Positions 7,933 through 15,494 of a DNA stretch of 30,932 nt are shown here, piece after piece. The stretch is from the NCBI GenBank assembly GCA_947632295.1, contig CANROQ010000001.1:1-30932 (forward strand). The letters run 5' to 3'. The notes beneath the pieces were generated by a model, which worked only from the letters and a program-made list of their open reading frames with translations, had not been told where the DNA came from and did no database searches. The DNA is from an uncultured Bacilli bacterium (GTDB taxonomy: Bacteria; Bacillota_I; Bacilli_A; RF39; UBA660). The position numbers and the translations under genes are program-made. Positions within the stretch are counted from its first letter, which is position 1, and each line of letters begins with the position of its first letter.

Positions 7933-9528
7933 TTATTCTTTTGTAACTTTAATATCTAAGAATAATTTAAGTTCGTCTTCAGTAATTGGACTATCTAATT
8001 TTTCATATTCAACACGATAAACATGTTCATCATCAAGTTGATAACAAACCGTTGCTTTATAAGATTTACCATATGAAGTTTCATAAGATAATAATTTATA
8101 AGCAAATTCTTTATTATTTACTTTTAATGTTTTTTCTTCACTTAATTCGACATTTTTATAATTAGATTCTTTTTCATAATAAGATTTATCATATTCTATA
8201 TCTTCAAATCTTTCAGTTTTATTATCACTATAATTTGAAAGTGTAACATCAAGATCATCACTATGATAAATTTTAAAAGTTTCATCATTTACACTACTTG
8301 CTTCAAAACCTTCTGGCATTTTATATGTTACTTTAAAACCATAATCAGTAATAGCATAATCATCAACATATTCTTCATTATCTATATCTTCATCATAATC
8401 AGTATTAGGTAATTCACCAATATTACCCAAAGAATCAAAATCGATTTCTTTGGCATTTTTTGCCTCATTTGGTATTGTAATTGTTGAAACTTTATTAATA
8501 TCTTTATATTCAATTGATAAATTTAACTTTTCAAATTCAATTTCACCAGCAGCAACTTCATTAATCCAATCAGCCATATCAAGAGTGAATTTAGATACAT
8601 AGTTATCTTTTTTATCAATATAAATACCAATTACAAAACCTTTTTCTAATTTCATAGCCTCAATTTCGCTATCACTTAATTCAACTTCTTCTAAAGCCTC
8701 ATCGATTTTTTTAATATATTCTTCATTAATAACTAATTCATAATAATCTAAACCGTCAATATCACTAGTTTTCTTTTGTATAAAATCAATATTTTTGATT
8801 TTTTCTTCAATTTTATCTAGGTCAATTTCTTCATCAGAACTATTAATTGATTCATTTACTAAATCTTCAAAATTTATTTCTCCTAAAGTAATTTTTGACC
8901 AAGTACTATTATCAACTAAAGCTTCCGGTAATTTAAAATAAATTACGCCATTTTTTTCATCACTTAAATCTACATAAGCAGGTATTTCAATAGAAACTCC
9001 ACTATATGAAGCATTGATATTAATTTTAGCCATTTTATTTTTAATATCAATACTGTTTTCTAAATTGAAATTCATTGCAAAACTATCTTCGCCTTTAGTT
9101 TCAACATCGGCTTTAATAGCCATAGTATAACTATTTAAATTTTCCATATTATTGAATGCTTTTTCAATAGCATCAATAGCCTTTTCATCTTTTTTAAATA
9201 AGAAAAAATATAAAGCTGTTGCAATACCAGCTAATACAACTAAAATAGCTAATATAATTAAAAATGCTTTACTAGTTGAACCTTTTTGAATATTTTCCTT
9301 TGAAATATTATTCATTGATGGTTCTTCTTTTTTTTCTTCTTTTTTAACATCTTCATTAGTAACTTGTTCTTCTTGAACATCTTCTTGTACTTTTACCTCT
9401 TCAGTAGTTGCTTCTTCTTTGACATCCTCTTTTGTTTCTACAGTTTCGTCATCTTTGACTTTATGACCACAGTTTGTACAAAAAACAGCATCCTTTGACA
9501 ATTTTTCGCCACAATTTTCACAAAACAT
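7933..9528 (-). CDS. Zinc-ribbon protein with one membrane segment and a large extracellular domain
   Basis: The 531-residue protein begins with a zinc ribbon (CENC at 3-6 and CTNC at 17-20), a domain common at the cytoplasmic start of Firmicutes membrane proteins. An acidic Glu/Val/Lys linker (about 25-72) follows, then a membrane helix (about 85-110). The rest is probably extracytoplasmic. Its first part (about 120-365) has alternating strands and lipoprotein-like features (YTMAIKADVETKG, IYIDKKDNYVSKFTLDM) resembling LppX/DUF6612-type lipid-binding folds. A second part follows an acidic stretch. GGAG precedes the ATG at 9 bases. Function is unknown; a role in envelope sensing or lipid handling is only a guess. 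Confidence 0.75.
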   Translation of the reverse strand: MFCENCGEKLSKDAVFCTNCGHKVKDDETVETKEDVKEEATTEEVKVQEDVQEEQVTNEDVKKEEKKEEPSMNNISKENIQKGSTSKAFLIILAILVVLAGIATALYFFLFKKDEKAIDAIEKAFNNMENLNSYTMAIKADVETKGEDSFAMNFNLENSIDIKNKMAKININASYSGVSIEIPAYVDLSDEKNGVIYFKLPEALVDNSTWSKITLGEINFEDLVNESINSSDEEIDLDKIEEKIKNIDFIQKKTSDIDGLDYYELVINEEYIKKIDEALEEVELSDSEIEAMKLEKGFVIGIYIDKKDNYVSKFTLDMADWINEVAAGEIEFEKLNLSIEYKDINKVSTITIPNEAKNAKEIDFDSLGNIGELPNTDYDEDIDNEEYVDDYAITDYGFKVTYKMPEGFEASSVNDETFKIYHSDDLDVTLSNYSDNKTERFEDIEYDKSYYEKESNYKNVELSEEKTLKVNNKEFAYKLLSYETSYGKSYKATVCYQLDDEHVYRVEYEKLDSPITEDELKLFLDIKVTKE

Positions 9529-9768
9529 ACTTTCAACTCCACTTTCTATATCATTATAATATGATAATGCAACAACGAATATTCAAACTCAGTTGTGCTA
9601 GTTATATTATAACAAATTTTTTTAAGAAAGCAACTAAAACTTTAACATTAATGTAGAAAATATAAAGTTTAAACTATAATTTTGAAAATAATATTACTTG
9701 ACACTTAGAATTAAGTATATATTTATTTTTTTTGTCGTTTAATGTATAATTATGATAGGTGATAATAA

Positions 9769-11772
9769 ATGAAAAATAAAAATCATAATAAAAACTATGA
9801 CAATATGGAAACCTTTAACGATATCATGAGTCGAAATGATCGAAAGAATTATCAAAAATTGTTAAAAGAAGAACAACAAAATAATGAAAATAAGCAAGAT
9901 ATTAAAGAAGAAATCAAACATGTAGAAAATAAACAACCAAAAGCAATTGATAAAGAAATAATACATGAATGTAAAACAAAAAAATCTATTGGTCTTATCA
10001 TTTTTTCAATTATAAGTTTAATTTTAAGTTTAGGTTATTTAGGTTTCAATTTAATTTTTGCAAAAGACGAAATTAATAATACTTTTTTAATTGTTAATGC
10101 TTCTATTTTAGCCTTGTTTGCTTTATTTTTAACATTAACAATGATTATAAGTAAACTAAAAGTTAAAAATATTTTAGGAATATTTACATCTATCATCTTT
10201 TCAGGATTTATTATTTTTAATTTTTTAGTTGCTAAAGATATTATCAACCTACCTACTCAAGCCTTATTAGAAAATTTTACTGGTAAATCTATTACAGAAG
10301 CATTAAAGTGGGCTAAAGAAAATAATATTGATGTAAAACAAATTTATGAATATAGTGATAATATTTTGGAATATAACATCATAACCCAAAGTGTATCACC
10401 TAACACATTATTAAAAAAAGTAGATGAAATAACATTCACCGTATCGTATGGTCCAAATTATGATAAAATTGTATCAATTCCTAATATGGTCGGTTGGGAA
10501 ATTGATTCAGCTATTAAAACAATAAATGAAAATTTTTTAAACAATGTTAATATCGAATATGAAATAAACGATGAGGTTAAAAAAGATATAATTATAAATC
10601 AAAGTACTAGTGGTCAAATTAGAAGAAATGATGAATTGACACTTACCGTATCATTAGGTCGTGAAGATGAATTAGAACCAGTTGAAATGATTAATTTACA
10701 AGATAAAAGTTTATTTGAAGCAACTCTTTGGTTAAAAAGACATGGTATTAAATATGAAATAGAATATGTTTTTTCAGATAAAGTAAAAAAAGATTTTGTC
10801 GTTGGTCAAAAAACAGAAGTTGGAGAAATGGTTGATCCAAAAGAAGATACAGTAACACTTGTCATATCTAAAGGTAAAAAAATAATAGTTCCTGATTTAA
10901 CAAAAATGACAGTTGATGAAGTTACAACTTGGATTATGGAAAATAATTTAAAAGTAAGCTTTGAGTCAAAATACGATTCTTCAATTGAAGCTGGAAAAAT
11001 AATTGAAGCAGATTATAGCGAAAATGATGAAGTTGAAGCTGGTACTATTATTACTGTCACAATTTCAAAAGGGCCTTTAAAAATGCCTAAATTTAATAAT
11101 GTAACCGAATTTAGAAATTGGGCTAATAGTAATTCAATAGAATATCGTGAAGAATATGAATTTAATGATGAGATAAATAATGGAGATATTATTAAAACTA
11201 TTCCAGAAGCTGATACAGTCATTAATTATTCCGATACTATTATTATAAAAATTTCTTATGGAAAACCAGTTACTATTCCAAACTTTATTGGAAAAAGTCG
11301 TGGTGAAATCGAAAATACTTGCTATAATATCGGATTAAATTGTACATTCTATTATAACGGTTATTCTAATACGCCTTATGATATCGCTCAAAATCAAAAT
11401 AAAGTAGAAGGAGCACAAGTTGTAAGTGGAACTTATGTAAGTATTGGTTTAAGTAGCGGTCCAAAACCTGCTGAAAACAATCAACCAAATAATGATAAAC
11501 CACAAGAAAACCCACCTACTAATCAATGTACAAGTACTGAACAACATAGATTAAAAATTGAAAAAGATTGGATTATGGGTGGTTCTGCCCAAGCTACAAT
11601 TAATACACTAACACAAAAATTGAAAGAAAAATATCCTAATGTTAAATTTGATTTTGGAAAAGATAGTTGTAATCTCCCAGCTGGTTATATATCAGAAAAA
11701 TCTCCAATTACAAATAATTCGACAATAAAAGATTGTCAAGATAAAGCATATACAATTATTGTTTGTGAATAG
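9769..11772 (+). CDS. PASTA-repeat membrane protein without a kinase domain
   Basis: The 667-residue protein has a charged, Asn/Lys-rich cytoplasmic head (1-70) and three hydrophobic segments (about 72-96, 103-128, 134-154). At least five PASTA-type repeats follow from about residue 160 to 560. They are recognisable by recurring endings such as ITFTVSYGP, LTLTVSLGR, VTLVISKGK, ITVTISKGP and IIIKISYGK, each followed by a Pro-x-hydrophobic start of the next repeat. After a Pro/Asn-rich linker comes a last PASTA-like module with paired cysteines. PASTA repeats bind muropeptides or other cell-wall pieces, usually on PknB-type kinases or penicillin-binding proteins; neither catalytic domain is present. 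AGGTGA precedes the ATG, and a TATAAT at 9745-9750 may be its -10. Confidence 0.88.
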   Translation: MKNKNHNKNYDNMETFNDIMSRNDRKNYQKLLKEEQQNNENKQDIKEEIKHVENKQPKAIDKEIIHECKTKKSIGLIIFSIISLILSLGYLGFNLIFAKDEINNTFLIVNASILALFALFLTLTMIISKLKVKNILGIFTSIIFSGFIIFNFLVAKDIINLPTQALLENFTGKSITEALKWAKENNIDVKQIYEYSDNILEYNIITQSVSPNTLLKKVDEITFTVSYGPNYDKIVSIPNMVGWEIDSAIKTINENFLNNVNIEYEINDEVKKDIIINQSTSGQIRRNDELTLTVSLGREDELEPVEMINLQDKSLFEATLWLKRHGIKYEIEYVFSDKVKKDFVVGQKTEVGEMVDPKEDTVTLVISKGKKIIVPDLTKMTVDEVTTWIMENNLKVSFESKYDSSIEAGKIIEADYSENDEVEAGTIITVTISKGPLKMPKFNNVTEFRNWANSNSIEYREEYEFNDEINNGDIIKTIPEADTVINYSDTIIIKISYGKPVTIPNFIGKSRGEIENTCYNIGLNCTFYYNGYSNTPYDIAQNQNKVEGAQVVSGTYVSIGLSSGPKPAENNQPNNDKPQENPPTNQCTSTEQHRLKIEKDWIMGGSAQATINTLTQKLKEKYPNVKFDFGKDSCNLPAGYISEKSPITNNSTIKDCQDKAYTIIVCE

Positions 11773-11796
11773 GCAAAAAAATTGCCTATTTTTTTA
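11770..11796 (+). terminator. Terminator of the PASTA gene, containing its stop codon
   Basis: The perfect stem TAGGCAA/TTGCCTA with a 5-base loop is followed by eight T. The first three bases of the stem are the TAG stop. Confidence 0.88.
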
Positions 11797-11833
11797 TAAA
11801 TACGCAATATTTGATAATTTTTTACTTGTTCGC

Positions 11834-11862
11834 TTGTTTTAATATATTACAAATTGTATAAT
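11834..11862 (+). promoter_or_regulatory. Promoter of the small hydrophobic peptide mRNA
   Basis: TTGTTT (11834-11839), a 17-base spacer and a perfect TATAAT (11857-11862) predict a start near 11869. The 5' leader would be about 60 bases. Confidence 0.6.
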
Positions 11863-11930
11863 ATTATAGGAATATTTAGTTAGCTTAGGTACTATTCTCC
11901 TTTACTTTTAAAGTGGAAGAAGGTGAAATT

Positions 11931-12023
11931 ATGAGAAAGCAAGAGCAATATCTTTGCACAATCATAATACTCCTTATTATCGTGATTTTTATCATTTTAA
12001 TAAAAATAGTACCAACTGTATAA
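11931..12023 (+). CDS. Candidate type I toxin: 30-residue hydrophobic membrane peptide
   Basis: ATG at 11931 follows GAAGGTG at 5 bases. The frame codes for a polar head (MRKQEQYLCT), then one continuous hydrophobic helix rich in Ile and Leu from about residue 10 to 27, then a short KIVPTV tail and TAA. Size, strong ribosome site, single membrane span and isolated position match type I toxins such as Fst, BsrE, TxpA or TisB, which depolarise membranes when overproduced. The mRNA has its own promoter and terminator. Its 3' end is overlapped by a convergent antisense transcript, and its leader carries complementary elements that could hide the ribosome site. I do not recognise the exact family. 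A harmless small membrane protein is the alternative. Confidence 0.65.
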   Translation: MRKQEQYLCTIIILLIIVIFIILIKIVPTV

Positions 12024-12032
12024 GTCGGTACT
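11999..12032 (-). terminator. Terminator of the antisense RNA
   Basis: On the minus strand AGTACCGACT pairs with AGTTGGTACT, 10 bp with one G-U and a 5-base loop, followed by ATTTTTATT. The hairpin lies over the last codons of the peptide gene, where no other gene requires it. Confidence 0.65.
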
Positions 12033-12048
12033 AACACAAAATTTTTTT

Positions 12049-12089
12049 GGAATAGTACCTAACTCTTCAAAACTAGGTATTCCTTTTTT
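12049..12089 (+). terminator. Terminator of the toxin mRNA
   Basis: GGAATA and CCTA (12049-12061, with a GTA bulge between them) pair with TAGG and TATTCC (12074-12083), and a run of T follows. The left arm is also the 3' copy of the long-range repeat. Confidence 0.7.
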
Positions 12090-12117
12090 ATTATATGCAA
12101 GTTTCCTTGACATATTA

Positions 12118-12146
12118 ATAATATCATATTTTACAATCTTTGTCAA
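12118..12146 (-). promoter_or_regulatory. Promoter of the antisense RNA
   Basis: On the minus strand a perfect TTGACA (12141-12146), a 17-base spacer and TATTAT (12118-12123) point toward the toxin gene. It is closer to consensus at -35 than the toxin promoter, as expected if antitoxin RNA is made in excess. Confidence 0.65.
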
Positions 12147-12250
12147 AAATTTTGATAATATCATAAATATTAATAATTACAAAATAATATTTATTTTTAT
12201 ATACGAATTTATGAAAATACTTTTATAATAAAAACCAAATTTTAAATATT

Positions 12251-12276
12251 AAAAGAGGATTAGCGAATCCTCTTTT
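12251..12276 (-). terminator. Terminator of the glucosaminidase gene
   Basis: A perfect 11-bp stem (12251-12261 with 12266-12276) with a 4-base loop overlaps the stop codon. The tail on the minus strand is only moderately T-rich (AATATTTAAAATTT). Confidence 0.65.
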
Positions 12277-15200
12277 ATTCAACTATCATCAAAATTCTAT
12301 ATCGATTATTTTTATCAACTTTAAATGAATACTTTTTATTATTTTGAACAAATGTAGTATTAATTTTTCCATTGAAAACATCTTGTAACTCTCCAAAGTC
12401 AGATACATTTGAACTAGTCGCAACATTAATAGAATAAGTTCCTTTTGGTATATTTGATACATCTAATGTTGCATTATACCATGCTCTAGTTTTATCAAAA
12501 CCATCTGGCACTCTTAACTCTACAGTGTATTCACCATTATCAATACTACCAATATCATAAGTAAATTTCTCGAAAGTATCAACATTTTCAAAATATAATG
12601 TTCTTTTTACATTTGTATTTGCTGCATAATCACCACCAATAATATGTGAAACACCTTTTATAACTAACTTGCTATTTTGAAAGTCAATTGTATCATATTC
12701 ATTATAAATATTATATCTAGAATTGGCATTTTTTTCACTAACAAAATCATCTCTAATAAATAATTGAATTGGTACTTCACGACTATCATAATTATTTATA
12801 ATCAATGCATTTTTATTTTTTCCTTTAAAAAATGGAGCCATTTCAAAACCAAATACATTAGAAACAATACTTTCAGCAACTTTATTATCTGCTAATGCAG
12901 CCACTGACAATGTATAATTACCATTAGCTAAACTATCGATATCAATATTACCTTCAAACCACGAATATGTATAATTAAATCCATTTTCAGATTCTATTTC
13001 AAAAGGCATATCATCTTTTTTTACAATTCTATTTAATTTTTGAGTTTTTATATTACCTTTTTCATCAATTAGACGCAATTCATATTTAATATCAGTATTC
13101 AAATCATTATTAATTCCTAAAATTTTTAAATAACCTTTTATTTGTAATTTATTATCAACATTTTTTAAATATTCGAAATCAAATTCTCCATCAGTATTAG
13201 CTTTTAAAACTTTATCACTAGAACTTTGGTTATTATTAGAATCAGATTTATCTCCAGTAGATGGTACATTATTATTAATACCAATTATTAATTTAACAGT
13301 TTTACTAACACTAAAATTACTTTTATCTTTTACTGTATAAGTTACACTATATTCACCAGGTACATTAAAATCAGCATTAGTATCATATGTTAATCTTGAA
13401 GTAATATCGCCATCTTCTGTATCACTAGCAGTTACATCTTTTAATAAATTAACATTATCTCCAACTTTTATAGTTATATCTTTAGCATTAATAGTTGGTT
13501 GAGAATTTGAAACATATAAATCAGATGCTTTTACATAACCATAACTATATTCACGATTATAGTTATCAGTTACTATATTTTTATTTTCATCTAAACCAAT
13601 TTCCGTATAAACTTTATACCACCAATTATTATTAGCCTGAATTTTATCTAACACTATTAATGGAATATTAATAACATCTTCTGTATCATTATTTACATTA
13701 TAAATTTGTTTAGAATTTTCATTTGGTTCAGCATAAACGAAAATATCACTACTACCTACTTTAATTCCTATTGTATTATATAAATAATCAGCTTTACCAT
13801 AAGAATTATCAGCAAAGAAATAATTTTGAGCAGCTTTTTCACCCCAATATGGATCTGATGCATACATAACGTTCATACCACTACCCTTGTTTCCATAATG
13901 TGTTCCATGATAATATGAATGGTTTGGATTATTATAATTTTCACCTGTTAGACGAGCATGTTCATAAATTGAATCACTGATAGATTTATATGTTGTAGCA
14001 CAGCCAAATGGACAACTATCATAAGCATTATGACCAAATAAATTATTTTTAGCAAACGCTAAAGCACTAGTACCAGTTGCACTTTCATTAATTGCGGCTG
14101 AAAATGTAAGCAAAGCATTTACACCATATAACTCTTGACTAGCAATAAAACTTGCACCTTCACCTACCATTTGTGAAATACCATTTCGATTGATGCCACC
14201 GATAAAATTACCATTATCATCGACATATTTTGTATCGGCAGCTGGTTTAGAATAATAACCTTTTTGCTCAATAATATAATTTAAGTCATCAGCCGTATAT
14301 GATGTTTGTGAACGATTAGGTAAATATAAATAATAAGCAAAGAATGGATTATTTTTATTGATAGCGTTATCATAATTATCATTTTTATAATCATCTAACA
14401 TTTTAATTAAATCATCATAAAAGTAATTTCCATCAAAACTATAATATATTTTATAGGCAGTTAAAAAATCTGGAGATGGTCCTAAATTAGTATAAGTCGA
14501 TGCTTCTACACCTGAAGTATTATAAGCAAAATAATGCAATAAATTTCCTGTTTCTCCCCAATTTTGATAATAAGTTTTTAACCCTGTTTCAACATCTTCA
14601 GAAATTCCATTATCAACATTAGCTATCCAACCATCGCGACCATTGTACCATATTTTATACCAAGTAAATCCGCCATTTTCCTTTTTTTCAGTATAAGAAA
14701 ATATTTGACCACTGACTACATAACCTATGTAATTACTACTAGAACTAGCATCTTCTCGAACATTTAAAGCATCCTTAATATTTTCATTAATTCTTAAATT
14801 ATTGGTATATAACTTTGTAATTGGAACTATATTTAAGTAGTCACCAGTAGAATCACCCAAATCAGCCCAACCTGTAAAACCACTAATTTTTAATTTAACA
14901 CGATTAGTATTTGGATCATAATCAATAAAAGCAGCATCTAGGCCATAAGATGGATGAGTATATGTATAGTAAACGCTACTTGTCGATGTTTGATATAAGT
15001 TAATAGTTGTATCTCTTGGATTAAATTTTACCATAGCGTATTTAGCATTAATAAGTTTACCATTTCGATATATAACTGCTACTTTCGAAGCATCAGACTT
15101 ATGTTCATTCATTTTTTGTTTAGCTTCATTATAATCAGTATATTTTCCAATTTCGGTTAAACTACCATCTTTATTTAATTCGGAAACGACATATTCAACC

Positions 15201-15292
15201 TCTTCTGCTTTTACATTAAATTGAATACCAATAGGAAATAAATAACAAAATAAAATATTTATTATTAAGAATATATTTAATATTTTTTTCAT
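12275..15292 (-). CDS. Secreted cell-wall hydrolase with N-acetylglucosaminidase domain, SH3 and Ig-like modules
   Basis: ATG at 15292 follows AGGAGGTTT and gives 1005 residues; the frame's 27 extra upstream codons have no ribosome site. A signal peptide ends near FNVKA (residue 29). A bacterial SH3 domain spans about 168-228 (ALNVRE, WYKIWYNGRDGWI). A glucosaminidase domain of the LytD/endo-beta-GlcNAc-ase type covers about 370-525, with probable catalytic Glu403 in AINESATGTS followed by AKNNLFGH. A second SH3-like region spans about 530-630, and a DUF5011 Ig-like domain about 640-712. A Ser/Asn linker and two similar beta-rich modules end the protein. It should cut peptidoglycan glycan strands during growth or division. 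No LPXTG anchor is present; the SH3 and C-terminal modules probably bind the wall. Confidence 0.9.
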   Translation of the reverse strand: MKKILNIFLIINILFCYLFPIGIQFNVKAEEVEYVVSELNKDGSLTEIGKYTDYNEAKQKMNEHKSDASKVAVIYRNGKLINAKYAMVKFNPRDTTINLYQTSTSSVYYTYTHPSYGLDAAFIDYDPNTNRVKLKISGFTGWADLGDSTGDYLNIVPITKLYTNNLRINENIKDALNVREDASSSSNYIGYVVSGQIFSYTEKKENGGFTWYKIWYNGRDGWIANVDNGISEDVETGLKTYYQNWGETGNLLHYFAYNTSGVEASTYTNLGPSPDFLTAYKIYYSFDGNYFYDDLIKMLDDYKNDNYDNAINKNNPFFAYYLYLPNRSQTSYTADDLNYIIEQKGYYSKPAADTKYVDDNGNFIGGINRNGISQMVGEGASFIASQELYGVNALLTFSAAINESATGTSALAFAKNNLFGHNAYDSCPFGCATTYKSISDSIYEHARLTGENYNNPNHSYYHGTHYGNKGSGMNVMYASDPYWGEKAAQNYFFADNSYGKADYLYNTIGIKVGSSDIFVYAEPNENSKQIYNVNNDTEDVINIPLIVLDKIQANNNWWYKVYTEIGLDENKNIVTDNYNREYSYGYVKASDLYVSNSQPTINAKDITIKVGDNVNLLKDVTASDTEDGDITSRLTYDTNADFNVPGEYSVTYTVKDKSNFSVSKTVKLIIGINNNVPSTGDKSDSNNNQSSSDKVLKANTDGEFDFEYLKNVDNKLQIKGYLKILGINNDLNTDIKYELRLIDEKGNIKTQKLNRIVKKDDMPFEIESENGFNYTYSWFEGNIDIDSLANGNYTLSVAALADNKVAESIVSNVFGFEMAPFFKGKNKNALIINNYDSREVPIQLFIRDDFVSEKNANSRYNIYNEYDTIDFQNSKLVIKGVSHIIGGDYAANTNVKRTLYFENVDTFEKFTYDIGSIDNGEYTVELRVPDGFDKTRAWYNATLDVSNIPKGTYSINVATSSNVSDFGELQDVFNGKINTTFVQNNKKYSFKVDKNNRYRILMIVE

Positions 15293-15319
15293 TAATAAAC
15301 CTCCTATCTCAACTATTTT

Positions 15320-15348
15320 ATTATACCATAAAAAGCGACAATATTCAA
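15320..15348 (-). promoter_or_regulatory. Promoter of the glucosaminidase gene
   Basis: On the minus strand TTGAAT (15343-15348) is spaced 17 bases from TATAAT (15320-15325), 27 bases before the ATG. Confidence 0.6.
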
Positions 15349-15349
15349 C

Positions 15350-15383
15350 AAAATAAAAAGGAAACTGTAACACTACAGGTTCC
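15350..15383 (-). terminator. Orphan terminator-like hairpin upstream of the glucosaminidase gene
   Basis: GGAAACTGTA (15360-15369) and TACAGGTTCC (15374-15383) form 9 of 10 pairs with an ACAC loop on the plus strand. On the minus strand the stem is followed by CTTTTTATTTTG. No minus-strand gene lies immediately upstream, so the transcript it would end is unknown. Confidence 0.55.
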
Positions 15384-15444
15384 CTCTGTATTATAAAAAA
15401 TAATACACTATATTATATGTCATACAACAATTAATATTACCTAA

Positions 15445-15473
15445 TTGACAAAAGTATTTAAAACATATAAAAT
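15445..15473 (+). promoter_or_regulatory. Promoter of the CDP-alcohol phosphatidyltransferase gene
   Basis: A perfect TTGACA (15445-15450), a 17-base spacer and TAAAAT (15468-15473) lie 22 bases before the chosen ATG. Confidence 0.7.
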
Positions 15474-15494
15474 TAATATGAAAGGATGTCGAAC

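Larger units (their letters stand above)
11885..12062. repeat. Inverted repeats linking the 5' and 3' ends of the toxin mRNA
   Basis: TTAGGTACTATTC at 11885-11897 is the exact reverse complement of GAATAGTACCTAA at 12050-12062, 13 bp without mismatch. Partial copies of the core occur at 12006-12014 (ATAGTACC type, in the last codons), 12027-12033 (GGTACTA) and 12074-12083 (TAGGTATTCC). Such repeats let the mRNA fold end to end and let the antisense RNA compete for the same bases. Confidence 0.7.
11999..12111 (-). ncRNA. Candidate antisense antitoxin RNA of about 110 bases
   Basis: A minus-strand promoter at 12118-12146 predicts a start near 12111, and a terminator hairpin at 12008-12032 with a T-rich tail ends the transcript near 11999. 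The RNA would begin with a hairpin CAAG-GAAA-CTTG, a GNRA tetraloop that commonly stabilises RNA. A middle hairpin complementary to the toxin terminator follows, then the terminator stem. It overlaps the last codons and whole 3' UTR of the peptide mRNA. Convergent transcripts sharing 3' ends are typical of the Fst/RNAII and TxpA/RatA pairs. Transcription itself is inferred. Confidence 0.55.

Noticed and set aside
15360..15406. T-box or other riboswitch before the glucosaminidase gene
   Set aside because: No T-box sequence or known aptamer core is present, and the gene is not an amino-acid gene; only one simple terminator hairpin is visible.
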